A stretch of DNA of 64,000 bases, from assembly GCF_963676685.1 (NCBI RefSeq), contig NC_092349.1, positions 77,884,604 to 77,948,603 of the forward strand, read 5' to 3'. The notes beneath the pieces were generated by a model. The model did not search any database and was not told where the DNA came from. It saw nothing but the letters and a program-made list of their open reading frames with translations. Each line of letters begins with the position of its first letter. Within the stretch, counting starts at the first letter, position 1. Origin of the DNA: Mytilus edulis. Its lineage: Eukaryota; Mollusca; Bivalvia; Mytilida; Mytilidae. Positions 45,221-56,580 of this stretch are shown here, piece by piece. The translations under genes and the position numbers were made by a program.

Positions 45221-47340
45221 AAATCTGGTGCGTAGTGTAGAGTGCCCATAGACACACTTTTTCAAACTTTTTGGGACTGTTTATCTGAACATGTTTTTGT
45301 TCATTTGTAATAATCCTACCAGTACCGATTATCAGTCGTTTTGCATTTCAATACTGTAAATTATCAGTCAACCCAGTATCTATATCACTCTGTTCGGCTC
45401 TTAATAAAATTGCAGATCACGACTTTGTGACGTCATATACGTTGACTCGGTCTGAATTACTTCGACCCGGACATATCAGCGACGTCAAAATGTTTGAACC
45501 AACGTTCATAAGTTTGACCCGAACTAATCAAGTAATCTTCCGGTTGCTGGTGAAACTAAGAAAACACTTCTAAGTGGCGGATTTAGAATTTTTGTAAGGG
45601 TGCTCACTGACTGACCCAAGTGGGGGCCGCTGACTGACCAAAGGGGGATCGCTCCAGTCATGCTTCAGTGACTCCCTATATAAGCAACCAATTTTTTTCA
45701 ACAAAAGGGGGGCCGTGCTTTCTGGATCTGCCTATGCTTCTAAAAGGAGCAAAACAGCCCTCTAAATCGATTGTCAGGTTATCTGCCTATTGATATATCA
45801 TAAAATATAAGCTGCTCGACACAATATAAAGGATTTTTGATCTCGTTCGCTGTGCTCAATCGACAATCAACATGCAGACAAGTTGATAATCAGATGCGAG
45901 TTATTTAAATTTTTTTTTCATATCTATGTACATTTTACCAATTAAATCGATATTCTGATGTGTTTTATATCTATGTACAATTTACCAATTAAATCGATAG
46001 TTCTGATGTGTTTCACAAGCACATCAGAGGTTGACTTAAGAATTAAGGATAAAATATATCAAAGACGATTCAAACATTATGAGGTTCATGAAAAGTAAGG
46101 GTCAAACTTATCAAAGCCCAGTCAACGTATTTGACTTATCAAAAAATAAGGATCCAATTACCATACAGAGTTAAGTAGAATAATGCAGGCAGATGGCAGA
46201 CCTAGATCAAAAAGTGTATTTACCTGATACCACAATCAATTCCTCTGTCAGTTCTTTATAACGTTTTGTTTAATTTTTTGTTTGTGTAATGTACAGAACA
46301 AGCCAAAAATGTATCTAACTTTCAGCAAAATTGCATGTTTTCATCATACAAATTTGCATATTTTTGAGCACGAGTGTAACTTAATCAGTTAGAAGTGTAC
46401 TGATTGATAATTTTTTTCTGGAAAAAATATTTATTAATAGTTTGTAAGTAGCATATGAGCTTGCGAGTATAATTGGAACTTTAGGTGTTTTTGGTTTGGT
46501 TTGTATCTTGGGTTTGTTTTTGTGTGTTAATCGTCCTGAACTAATTTATTCACAGTTGCTATGTTGTGCTGTTATGCTGTCACACCAATGTTATGTGTTA
46601 GGATAGGATTGAGTTCCGCAAATATGTTGTCTGTATTCCCCTATTCCAACTAAGATGCTTGTAACAAGTTGTTGTCTATGATATTTTTTTATGCCATTAG
46701 TTTTTTTTCTTTGAGTTGTGTAACATTTTGTCGGTATCAATGTTGTTCATCGAAAAAGGCTGTATGGTGGCCTATCTCAGACTGGTCTATAGTAGCATAT
46801 CTATCCCCATGTCATTAAATTGGTAAATCAAACCGCATCTTGATTTTTTTACTACTGGTAAAATTGTAGATTGAGATTGGAATATGGAGAATTACCAAAT
46901 ACAAAATAAACTTCTATGACGACGCTGAATTACAAAAGTAAAGACAATTAATTTACCGGCGAGTTTGGTTTTTATAGCTTGCTTGTTTTAATTTATTTAT
47001 TATTGGGCTAATAATTATTTTTCGTTAATTCTGAAACATTTCTATTTATACTTATTTTTTTATTTTCTAGATGATATAAATCTGTTTTGCTAATTATCTC
47101 CTCGACCTTTCGACGTCATTGAAGATCCTTTTACCTGATATCTCCATCTGATCAAGAATATTAAACTGTTTTCATTCAAATATTATAAATATCTTGAACA
47201 TTATCGTGTGCATTTTTAATATACAAATATTTTATAGTTATTCTAATATTTTAGTTAAACTATTTAATGCGAGATGCTACAGTATTTCAATATATATGCA
47301 ACTGGACGTTCAGCCCCGATTAATAAAAATAATACAATTA
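45221..47340. other. No gene recognised
   Basis: AT-rich intergenic DNA. It contains a diverged copy of the GGATCC-ended small element (45575-45745: GGCGGATTTAGAATTTTTGT to GGATCTGCCTATG) and a local repeat of about 50 bp (ATCTATGTACATTTTACCAA at 45922 and a near copy at 45970). Nothing coding is supported. Confidence 0.4.
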
Positions 47341-47346
47341 CAGAAA

Positions 47347-47683
47347 CCTTTGGATGCCTCAAAATATAGAACACATACATCCCAATACGTCACAATATCT
47401 ATTTTTAAAACTAATTAATAATAATGATCTTTATTGACATATAAACAAATTAAAAACATGTTTGTCACCAACTGAAAAAAAACAATATACACTCATACAT
47501 ATAATATACATATCAATTGTTGCAAAGTATATAATATAGAGACAAATAATAGTAATTTTATTACGAAAGATCCTTTGGTTGCCTCTAAATATAGATCATT
47601 CAGTGATATATTAATATATATATTGTTTGACTCCGTGTATTGACAAGTTTTACTGTTTTACTGGCGGCTTAACTGAGTAAAAG
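47347..47683 (+). promoter_or_regulatory. Promoter and noncoding exon 1 of TPMT-like gene 1
   Basis: Two copies of the box CCTTTGG(A/T)TGCCTC followed by an AT-rich ATATAGA(A/T)C word, at 47347-47372 and 47572-47597. TATA-like DNA follows at about 47605-47625. Then comes a short untranslated exon containing CTGGCGGCTTAACTGAGTAA and ending AAAAG before donor GTATGC (47684). The same order recurs before TPMT-like gene 2 (59913-60098) and at 63273-63477. Here the two boxes lie 225 bp apart because about 125 bp of unrelated AT-rich sequence (about 47425-47550) sits between them. The factor that binds is unknown; the embedded GTTGCC resembles an RFX half-site. Confidence 0.65.
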
Positions 47684-48149
47684 GTATGCATTTTGTTTTA
47701 TCTAAAATAATCTGTGTTTAGTCTTTATTGAATTTCCGTTTCTCGATTATTAATACAAAAACATAAATTACTATTGTCTTCGCGGGGTTTTAATATATTA
47801 GATATATAAATATGTTCCTGTTTGTGTATTATTGATAAAAGAAATATTCTATTTCTAAAAAGGTGTGTACAAATGGTTAAAATGAAGTATAAATATCCGT
47901 ATTAATTTTCAAAATAGAGTGATTAGATATGCAAACACAGCACGTCACGTAAAACGAAAAGGTTACTGTCCAACAATTTTTAATGGCTAAGTTAGACACG
48001 CGGGAAATATTTGAGAGGAAAAAACTTAATGAAAACACAGCATAAAAATTGTTTTATTTTTAAAATATTATCTAATGGTTGTTTTAAAATCTAGTGTATT
48101 GACCGTTATTCAAACCGGTAAAATTGTAAAATTTTTTGTTTAATCTGTT

Positions 48150-49700
48150 TTTATACGATCGCAAAAATTTAAATTTTTCGTCGTATATTGCTATCACGTC
48201 TTGCGTCGTCGTCGTCGTCGTCCGAATACTTTTAGTTTTCGCACTCTAACTTTAGTAAAAGTGAATAGAAATCAATGAAATTTTAACACAAGGTTTATGA
48301 CCACAAAAGGAAGGTTGGGATTGAATTTGGGAGTTTTGGTTCCAACATTTTAGGAATTAGGGGCCAAAAAAGGGCCCAAATAAGCATTATTCTTGGTTTT
48401 CGCACAATAACTTTAGTATAAGTAAATAGAAATCTATGAAATTTAAACACAAGGTTTATGACCATAAAGGGAAGGTTGGGTTTGATTTTGGGAGTTTTGG
48501 TCCCAACAGTTTAGGAATAAGGGGCCCAAAGGGTCCAAAATTAAAATTTGTTTGATTTCATCAAAAATTGAATAATTGGGGTTCTTTAATATGCCAAATC
48601 TAACTGTGTATGTAGATTCTTAATTTTTGGTCCCAATATCAAATTGGTCTACATTAAAGTCAAAAGGGTCCAAAATTAAACTAAGTTTGATTTTCACAAA
48701 AATTGAATTCTTGGGCTTTTTTGATATGCTGAATCTAAACATGTACTTAGATTTTTGATTATGGGCCCTGTTTTCAAGTTGGTTCAAATCAGGATCCAAA
48801 ATTATTATATTAAGTTTTGTGCAATAGCAAGAAATTTTCAATTGCACAGTATTCACCAATAGCAAGAAATCTTCAATTGCACAGTATTGTGCAATAGCAA
48901 GAAATTTTCAATTGCACAGTATTGTGCAATAGCAAGAAATTTTCAATTGCACAGTATTGCGCAATAGCAAGAAATCTTCAATTGCACAGTGTTGTGCAAT
49001 AGCAAATATTTTCAATAATTCAGTATTGCGCAATAGCAAGAAATATCTTAATTGCAATTTCAATTGGAGTTATCTTTCTTTGTCCAGAATAGTAGTTGAA
49101 TCAACTTAAATCTTTGTTTTATACAATACAGATATATAATTAATATTTCAATTGGAGTTATCTTTCTTTGTCCAGAATAGTAGTTGAATCAACTTAAATC
49201 ATTGTTTTATACAATATACAATGTATATTCACTTTTTCTACCAACTGATAAATTAAAACAATCTTTACCATTCAGTGATAAAAAGCACTTTATTTTACAT
49301 TTTAATATGTTATGATGTATTTAAATGAGTAGTTATTGTTGCAAACTCCATTAGAAATTTGAATTGAGATCAGTTTTGGAAAAAGGGAAAGGGGGATGTG
49401 AAAACAAATGGGGGTGGGGGGTTAAATTTTTCTCATTTCAGATTTCATAAATAAAAAGAAAATTTCTTCAAACATTTTTTTGAGAGGATTAATATTCAAC
49501 AGCATAGTGAATTGCTCAAAGGCAAAAAAAGTATTTTAAGTTCATTAGACCACATTCATTCTGTGTCAGAAACCTATGCTGTGTCAACTATTTAATCACA
49601 ATCCAAATTTAGAGCTGAATCCAGCTTGAATGTTGTGTCCATACTTGCCCCAACCGTTCAGGGTTCAACCTCTGTGGTCGTATAAAGCTGCGCCCTGCGG
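48150..49700. repeat. Large dispersed bivalve repeat in intron 1 of TPMT-like gene 1
   Basis: Starts TTTTATACGATCGCAAAAAT (48151) and includes (GTC)n at about 48204-48222. Two ~130-bp direct repeats follow (CACAAGGTTTATGACCA ... GGTTGGG ... GGAGTTTTGGT). Next is a hairpin minisatellite (48818-49052) and a duplicated ~70-bp block (49071 and 49149: CAATTGGAGTTATCTTTCTT). It ends near TGTGGTCGTATAAAGCTGCG (49674-49693). The ends form a loose inverted pair (TTTATACGA-C-CA), so it may be a TIR element. A minus-strand ORF of 86 codons (49609-49869) overlaps the end; its function is unrecognised and it is not counted as a gene. Confidence 0.6.
48818..49052 (+). repeat. 35-bp hairpin minisatellite
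   Basis: About seven units of TGTGCAATAGCAAGAAATTT plus TCAATTGCACAGTAT. Each unit folds on TGTGCAAT/ATTGCACA arms. Unit length is 34-36 bp, and outer units are more mutated. Confidence 0.8.
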
Positions 49701-51116
49701 AGCATCTGGTTGTTTTTTGTAGTGTTGCTCTTTCTATAAATTTTTTTCTATAGAATTTTATGGAAGTCAGACAATGCTTCTCGTTTCGTCTTTCCATAGC
49801 TTTGTCAAGTTCACTTCGACTTACTTGTTTTGAATGTTCACCTTCCATTTTTTTTAACTGATAACTCATCCTTCATTCTATATATAGGTAACCGATGAAG
49901 GCTTTCCTATTAAACGTTTCATATGCACAGAAATCAGTCATGCGGAAAACATCACAGGTTTCGGGATCCTACCCCTAATCTGAACAGATGTGCCGAATGT
50001 TAAATAATGACCGTACGTTTTTTTTTATCAGCGGTGCTAAATTTAATCCAAAAAGAAGTTTTATACATTACGCACGTCTGGTGACCATTTTAGAATTACC
50101 TTCATCATAAACGCTCAAACTAAAACATCAAAAAGTCAAGGATGTACTCTCATGATTTATCAAACTTGAAATTAAGGATCCAATATATAAAAATAAGTCT
50201 GCCTTATAACATCTGGACTTACAACTAGAAACTAACAATAAAGGTCGATTGAGAAATGTATCACATACGATAAAATGGATGATTGCAGCTTTAAATTGTC
50301 AACTTATTCTTCCTGGTTTGTGGTACGATTTTCAAGATTTGTCATGCTTTATCATGATTTGCTTGAGAAAGGATGCACCTTACGAGGAAGCTCTTAAACT
50401 TAAGTGATTAAGTTGACGTCATTCGATCAAAATTTGTACGGATGGCATCACTATATGGTTGACCGATTATGAAATATCTATGCCACAAAGGACGTGGCCA
50501 TGTTCCAATTATCAAACCAACAATTTTGTCCTCTTTCTTCTATTGTGACATCATCGCATGATACCTATTACCGGATTGTGGTTGCCACTCGTAGACTAGG
50601 AGCTGCATAACCTTCCTGAACATATGCGTTCAAATCCCGGATTGTAGTCGAGATTATGGTGCTAAGTCTTAAGTTTCTGTGTAATAATGCGGGGGTCTGT
50701 TCGTCTTTTACATTCTTTGCCATTGCACAGTCCTCGATTTCTGAGTTATAGGTGTAGATGTAGGTGTAGGTGTTCTTATACATTGTAGTATCATCAACCT
50801 CTATTTTATATTTAATTTGTCTGTTGATGAATGTGTGATATGATTCAGAAGCAAGATATTATTTAAATGTCCCCTATTGGTCATATAGCATCTTAACATG
50901 TTTAGGTGCGTGAATTTACTTATTTCTTTTTTATTTGAATTTTCTTAATGACGAGTAAGCATGCGAAAAAACGTTCAAGACGAACACGTTCCTTTTCACA
51001 TTGTGGACAAAAACAACCCTGTGACATCTGTATGTTCTTATCATTGCTAAGAAGATATTATGATTAATATACATGTATTCAGTTTTGTAATCACAATGTT
51101 ATTTTTGAAGGTCAAA

Positions 51117-51767
51117 ATGGAAGAGAACATGACAGTGGACATGTGGGCAAAGGCTTGGGAAGAGGGCAAAACGAGTCACATTCCAGAACTATGCAATGCA
51201 TTTACTAAACACGTTGACAAAATGTTAAAAAGTCGTAAACAAGTTAAATGTTTTGTCCCCCTCTGTGGAAAAGCTGTAGAAATGAAATGGCTTTGGGATA
51301 AAGGACATGAAATTGTTGGCGTAGAGTGTGGTGAGGAAGCACTTAAAGAATTTTTCGAAGAAAACAAAATCGGTTGTAGTATAATACAAATTCCTGAGCT
51401 TAAAGGCAAATTATATAAAAGTGATGATGGAAGAATACGGCTATATTGCTGTGATTTTTATCTGTTTAACTCAACCATTGAAAGTGAATTTGGGGCAGTT
51501 TGGGATAGTGGTGCTCTAAATGCCATCAACGCCACTGACCAGGAAAAGTATGTAGATATCATCAAATCACTTATGGGAGATAAATGTGTGAACCTCACTG
51601 TTATAGACGACTTTACAGATTGGGAAATCCCTGTAAATTATGACAAAATGAAGACTTGGTTCAAAGATGGATTCAGTGTAGAAGCAAATGATTATGTGAA
51701 AGCTAACAAAGAACTTGAATCGTTTGGCATCAAAGGGCAACAACTGTACATAATATCTAAAATATAA
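51117..51767 (+). CDS. Thiopurine S-methyltransferase-like protein 1
   Basis: A 216-residue SAM-dependent methyltransferase of the TPMT family, which moves a methyl group from S-adenosylmethionine to small soft nucleophiles such as thiols. Visible are the family motif I FVPLCGKAVEMKWLWDKGHE at about residues 41-60, the acidic end of strand 2 (VGVEC, E for ribose binding), YCCDFY, and WDSGALNAI. The start is ATG 51117: an AG acceptor (51109-51110) lies just 6 bp upstream, exactly as in gene 2. The ORF's earlier ATG at 51060 lies in the intron. The coding region is one exon, with a noncoding first exon inferred at about 47640-47683 (intron 3.4 kb, swollen by a repeat). AATAAA at 51871. The close paralog at 60970-61632 differs mainly near the N-terminus and around residues 85-95. 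Length fits the short members of the family. The natural substrate is not known. Confidence 0.9.
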   Translation: MEENMTVDMWAKAWEEGKTSHIPELCNAFTKHVDKMLKSRKQVKCFVPLCGKAVEMKWLWDKGHEIVGVECGEEALKEFFEENKIGCSIIQIPELKGKLYKSDDGRIRLYCCDFYLFNSTIESEFGAVWDSGALNAINATDQEKYVDIIKSLMGDKCVNLTVIDDFTDWEIPVNYDKMKTWFKDGFSVEANDYVKANKELESFGIKGQQLYIISKI

Positions 51768-51870
51768 AAATGTAATTACAACATACCTCAATTTTTATCA
51801 TATTTTGTTCTTATATCTGTGAAACATAATACAAAGTAAGTGACTAGATTTAACTTTTTGTTATATCAGT

Positions 51871-51876
51871 AATAAA
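51871..51876 (+). terminator. Polyadenylation signal of TPMT-like gene 1
   Basis: AATAAA 104 bp after the stop codon of gene 1. A second AATAAA lies at about 51919. Confidence 0.55.
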
Positions 51877-51879
51877 CCA

Positions 51880-52826
51880 TTATTCAGTTTCAAACTTTTT
51901 ATCTATAAGCCTACAAACAATAAAATGAGAATGGAAATAGGGAATGTGACACAGAGACTTACTACTATCGTCAAAATTTTCATTTTTTTCACAAATTGTA
52001 GTGCGATCGTGGACTAGTGGGACCTCGGTTTTAGGAAAGGCACATATATACCGAATGTAAATTAACTAACTAAATTTGCTCGAAATATTTGATGTAAACG
52101 TTAATGTTGAAAAAAAATGTGGGGGAAGATATCGAGAAAAACAAAATCACAAAGTCCAAGAAGTCAGAAAAATCATTTAAGATCCAAATGAAATTAAGGA
52201 AAAGAAAAAGAACGGTAAGGCTAACAACAACAATAAAACATAACACGCGAATAAAAAAATTGAGTGACAGGAAGCCTAACGAAATTGGGGGATGAGATTG
52301 GATGTTCTGGCAGGTTTATTGATGTCTGCCAAATCAGTAACACCAATCGTGTTAACTCATTACAGTTAGATATTAGGTGATAAACCACATGCGGAAAATA
52401 AACTAATAATCGAGGAAAATATATTGGACGATGAGTGTGATTTTTAACGGCATTGACTTTCCATGAGACTCTTGCACGGTCGGGGTAATGGAGTTGATGT
52501 TTTGGTTACTACAATCAGAACATATCGATAGTCATCTGTGATACAGATATGCCATAAAGGCCAAACCTATCATGATGGCGTCAGGAAAACTTTCGAAGAG
52601 ATAGCTATAACATTCATTTAAAAACTTAAATTCATTTGCCTTCTTGTACAGTCGTTTAAAAAATGAGAAAAAGATACAATTTTGCGATGTTTTTCTAAGA
52701 TAGGTGTAAGATTACCTGATTGAGTTTCCATCCTGAAAATGTTGTTCGTGTTTTTCCTTCATTGCTAAGAAGACGACCTTGATGTGTATAAATGTTTCTT
52801 AAACGAGCAGTGCAACCTTCTCTGAT
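51880..52826. other. Intergenic, decayed repeats only
   Basis: Holds a lysine-rich 63-codon ORF (52104-52295) of low complexity that I do not believe. It also holds a decayed minus-strand PLE RT C-terminus at about 52555-52615 (reverse of CGTAAATTTTACGGACGCCA-type sequence). Confidence 0.4.
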
Positions 52827-53176
52827 TTATTTAATTATGAATCCAGTAGAACAGGCATCATCACCGCGTTTTTCTGAGTCTGCATGTACTTTTCCACAAA
52901 TCTGTCCATCAACAACCAACTCTACTCCGAATTCTCCATAACCATCATCATTTATACCCCCATCTACACAGATTGTCCAGGTGAAAGCATACATTCCGCT
53001 AGATGGTGCTTGGAAGATACCGGTATTAGTGTTGTAGACACCAGTGGTGTTGGTTTCTGTCATGTCAAAGATTAGCGTTTTTCCGTAGGACAAAGATTTA
53101 CTATGGCCATTCACATAACCCTGAGACATATATGCAGAAAACCCTATAAACGCTCTCTTATTTCTACACTCGAAAT
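52827..53176 (-). CDS. C1q-domain protein, last exon (C-terminally short)
   Basis: The minus-strand exon begins after acceptor TTTCAG (AG 53178-53177), two bases into a codon. It reads FECRNKRAFIGFSAYMSQGY, then LIFDMTETNTTGVYNTNTGI, FQAPSSGMYAFTW and DACSTGFIIK, followed by TAA at 52829-52827. These are the first six or so strands of a C1q jelly roll. Bivalve C1q-domain proteins are secreted or membrane lectins of innate immunity. A full domain needs about 35-40 more residues after STGFIIK, and the DNA beyond the stop does not encode them in any frame I could see. The gene is therefore truncated or a pseudogene. The ATG at 53129 is internal, not the start. Confidence 0.75.
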
Positions 53177-54524
53177 CTGAAACAAATATTATACTTTTAT
53201 TCTATTGTATGAGCATTATTTTAGATAGTGTAAAACAAAAAAAACTGTAATTTACATGGTTTTTTTTGTGTCTTGGCCAGAGTGGTCTTATCGAAAGTAT
53301 CATTAGATTCGTCCTAAGACAAATGAGCAGACCAATTTTAGGTTTAACATAGTATTATCTTAAGACACTCTTAAGTTGTGTCTCGGAGCTATAATAGACG
53401 CATCTGAATTATGTAATAAAGTCCTAAACATACCCCGAAGTGCGAGATTTTATAAATTTTTAAAGCAATTTATTTTATATAAAACATTTATTAACAGCAA
53501 AACTAATAAATAAAATTGTTTACGAATTTTATAATTAGATACATAATTGAATGCATGATTTCAAATGTAACTATAAAATAATATCAAAAAGTATTATAAT
53601 TCTAACATCCTGGATTTGTACCAAACTTGGACAGAAGCTAGTTTATGATCAAATGCTAGTATCAAGAAGTAAAATTGATAAACATGTATTTCCTGTTTTC
53701 CGTATATTTCTTATCAATGGACTTAGGTTTTTTTACCAGTTAACACTACATACAGTCAGTATGCAGTTAAAGTTTTAAAAAACCAGAAAAAAAAGATTTA
53801 TCAACCATCCTGGATTTTAACAAACATGGGCAGAAGCTTCTTACAATCAAAAGATACTATCTAGAGGAACTTTTGTTTAAAAAATGAAGGCAGCAGTAGT
53901 ATACCGCTGTAATTTTCCCCCCATTTTTTTAGCCTGCGACTTTTGTGGCAAAAGGGAGACAAAGGGCTCCTACACTTCGTTGTTGTTGATCAACCACACG
54001 GTATCACATTTAAAACATAGACAACAGCAAAATAGGCGAGACGCTGGGTTCAGCGGAACACTAACGAATATTTACTATTATTATCTAGAACATATTATTA
54101 AACAAAAAAATATATTCTAAGGTTTAAGGTTCACAAATCTAGCGTACATTGAAGTGCAATATTATAATGTAACAATAACATTATGTAACCGTAGACACAT
54201 ATAATTGTTGCATAATTGTTGCATTCGTTATCAATAGGTTCCTTTAAAACTTAACCGTGTATTCCGATAATTAGTCTTCAATGCAACAATATTTCAATGT
54301 AACCGTAGCCAGTTCCTATATTCAATATTCACGTGTACTTTTGGCTATTTAGTCTTCAGTTTATTTTCCAACAATTTGTCTTAAATGAAACATTTTGGAT
54401 TTTTTAGCTTTCTATGTTTCGAAGTATTCTTCTATATAATTCTGTTTCCCGTTATCAGTTCTGGAAAGCCTTTCTAAAAACATATTTTGTATCTTGACCA
54501 ATTCGTTTCTCAATTTTCTCTCAC

Positions 54525-54729
54525 TTAATTGTAACTGTGTTACTTTCCTTGTACATTCCTCACTTTCAACATACACCACCATAGTAAGAGATACGACAAC
54601 AAGATATAACATGGTTACAAGAATCAAAATTGACTCAGACAGAATTAGAAGGGATGTTTTCCATGTGCACATCTGTGCATTATATATACCTGTCATTTTA
54701 TCTGTGTTTAATGGTTTGTTATCACGCAA
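54525..54729 (-). CDS. Candidate N-terminal exon of the C1q gene (membrane anchor)
   Basis: The minus-strand frame from ATG 54729 has a ~25-residue hydrophobic stretch (SILILVTMLYLVVVSLTMVV) flanked by a short polar N-terminus and a charged segment (ESEECTRKVTQLQLSERK). This fits a type II signal anchor followed by a coiled coil. A GTGAGA donor at 54524-54519 closes it one base into a codon, matching the phase of the C1q exon at 53176. Another phase-1 GTGAGG donor lies slightly upstream. The joined protein would be about 184 residues. The frame can also be read on to a stop at 54412 as a stand-alone 105-residue protein, so the join needs transcript evidence. Confidence 0.5.
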
Positions 54730-54874
54730 CGTATATAAAACAAAAAATACGGATATTTCCAGGAATAGTGCATGAAAACAATTGTATCTTATTGATTTTT
54801 TTCGAAATTCTAAGGTTTCTCTTCTCCAGTTATAGATAACATAATTTAGCTTTTTTTCAACTTCGTACTTTTGA

Positions 54875-54920
54875 TTCGAATGTCATTGGTGAGTCGATGT
54901 ACAACGCAGGCGTCTAACTC
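54875..54920 (+). repeat. Decayed hammerhead-like sequence
   Basis: TTCGAATGTCATTGGTGAGT then CGATGTACAACGCAGGCGTC. It aligns to the intact ribozyme but the core CTGATGA reads TTGGTGA and the GAAA is lost. Not active. Confidence 0.5.
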
Positions 54921-55374
54921 ACAAAGTATTTTTTTTATCCTGATGTATATGTATGATGAGTAAATTGATCTAATATTGCTCACTCAGAGATTGCTAACAA
55001 ACCTTTCGTCACTTAATGTTGAAAATATGTTGTTGGCTTGCTTCAAAATAATGTAAAATTCACACATTATGATAATAATATCATCACTGCTGTACTTGGT
55101 TTCATACTTAATTGAAATATTTGTAAATTTGTTTTTCGTATGTTTAAAAACATATGAAAACGGATGTTGAGAACCCCTCATAAATAACATGTCTTGATCA
55201 TATGAGAATCATATGAAAAAAAAATGATAAACATAGGTTTATAAAAAAAAACGATCGCCTTATTAGGTACTGGGATGACCGTGTATATGTCAAATTTAAT
55301 GTGGAAGTCTAGAAATGAGGCAGAAGAAGCCGTGTCTCTTGTATAATAATATCATATTATTCGAATATGTTCCA

Positions 55375-55690
55375 TATATCGTAACTACAATCCCGTTCCC
55401 TTGTATATAATTAACGAATGTAACCTACCGAATTAGACTTTTTACCAGGTTTGTAATTACATGAGCAACACGACGGGTACCACATATGGAACAGGATCTC
55501 CTTACCCTTCCGAAGCACGTGAGATCACCCGCAGTTTTTGTGGAGTTCGAGTTGCTTAGTTTTTAGTTTTATATGTTGTGCCTTGTGTACTATATTATTT
55601 GTCTGGTTTTTTTCTTTCTTTTTAGTCGTGGCGTTGTCAGTTTATTTCCGATCTATGAGTTCTACTGTCCCTCTGGTATCTTTCGAACCC
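55375..55690 (+). repeat. PLE-B 3' fragment
   Basis: Forward copy: GTAACCTACCGAATTAGACT, CATGAGCAACACGACGGGTA, GGAACAGGATCTCCTTACCC, TCTACTGTCCCTCTGGTATC. The overlapping 106-codon ORF (55538-55858) is incidental. Confidence 0.7.
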
Positions 55691-55699
55691 CTTTATTTA

Positions 55700-56575
55700 C
55701 AACATTTAAATGAATGTCAGAATTCGTTGATTCTATATCGTACTTATATTTTTGATTTGTTTGATTCGTTTATCTGTTATCTATATTATCGTTTGCTTGT
55801 TACTCTTTTTACAGTTAAGCACATGTTTTACTCTGAGAACCTGTTGCACATCCACTAAACAACATAATAAGGTGGGGTTGATATCTTTTTTTTTAGTGTA
55901 ACCCAATTTATGTGTCAGACAGGAATCTTTGTTCTTTTATATCTTAATGTGATTTTGCCGTTTGGGAACAGTTTTGGTGATTGCAGATTGAATTAAAGTG
56001 TTGTACAACTTTTCTACACAATGTGGGATCTAGGGTATGACATATAAAATAGACATCAGTATGTCTTTAAAGACGGTAAATTGATCTCAATATGTTTATA
56101 TATATATTATGTTTATTGGTTGTATTTCCATGACATTGGACCAACATCTCCTATCATTTATATCTGCAGATTCAGTATTCCAAAATATCTGATTGAAACA
56201 CAAATTACATGAAGCTAACATCACGAAAGATGGTTGATACTTTTATTACAACATCTTTATTGCATTGTATGTTCAATAATATTCTGAATTCGTGATTATT
56301 TCTTTGTAACAAAAACAAATATTTAGCGAAAATTATTAAATGAATATTAAACAGGTTCAATCTACCATTTACTTTTTATTTCATAAATAGTATACAAATA
56401 AAGGTGAATAAAACAAAACATATCAAAGTTTACGACTAGAAATTATAAGTAAAGGAGAAAGAATTTTTTACAATACAGTATAATTTTTGTTGTTTTTATT
56501 TTTATTCAATTATTTTTATGTTTTTGTGGTTTTTGTTTTTGTTTAGCCATTTGAATTGTTTGCGGTTTTTTTTTT
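55700..56575. other. No gene recognised
   Basis: AT-rich spacer in front of the longest PLE copy. It ends in a long T tract (about 56566-56578) plus AG. Confidence 0.4.
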
Positions 56576-56580
56576 TTTAG

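Noticed and set aside
49609-49869. 86-codon minus-strand ORF
   Set aside because: It overlaps the end of a dispersed repeat. The charged N-terminal part has no recognised domain and the C-terminal part is translated repeat sequence.
51060-51116. Upstream ATG giving a 235-residue TPMT with a hydrophobic N-terminus
   Set aside because: The AG acceptor at 51109-51110 and exact correspondence with the start of gene 2 show that this extension is intron sequence.
52104-52295. 63-codon Lys/Arg-rich ORF as a small basic protein
   Set aside because: It is simply a purine-rich A-biased stretch. No homolog is recognised and no splice or start context supports it.
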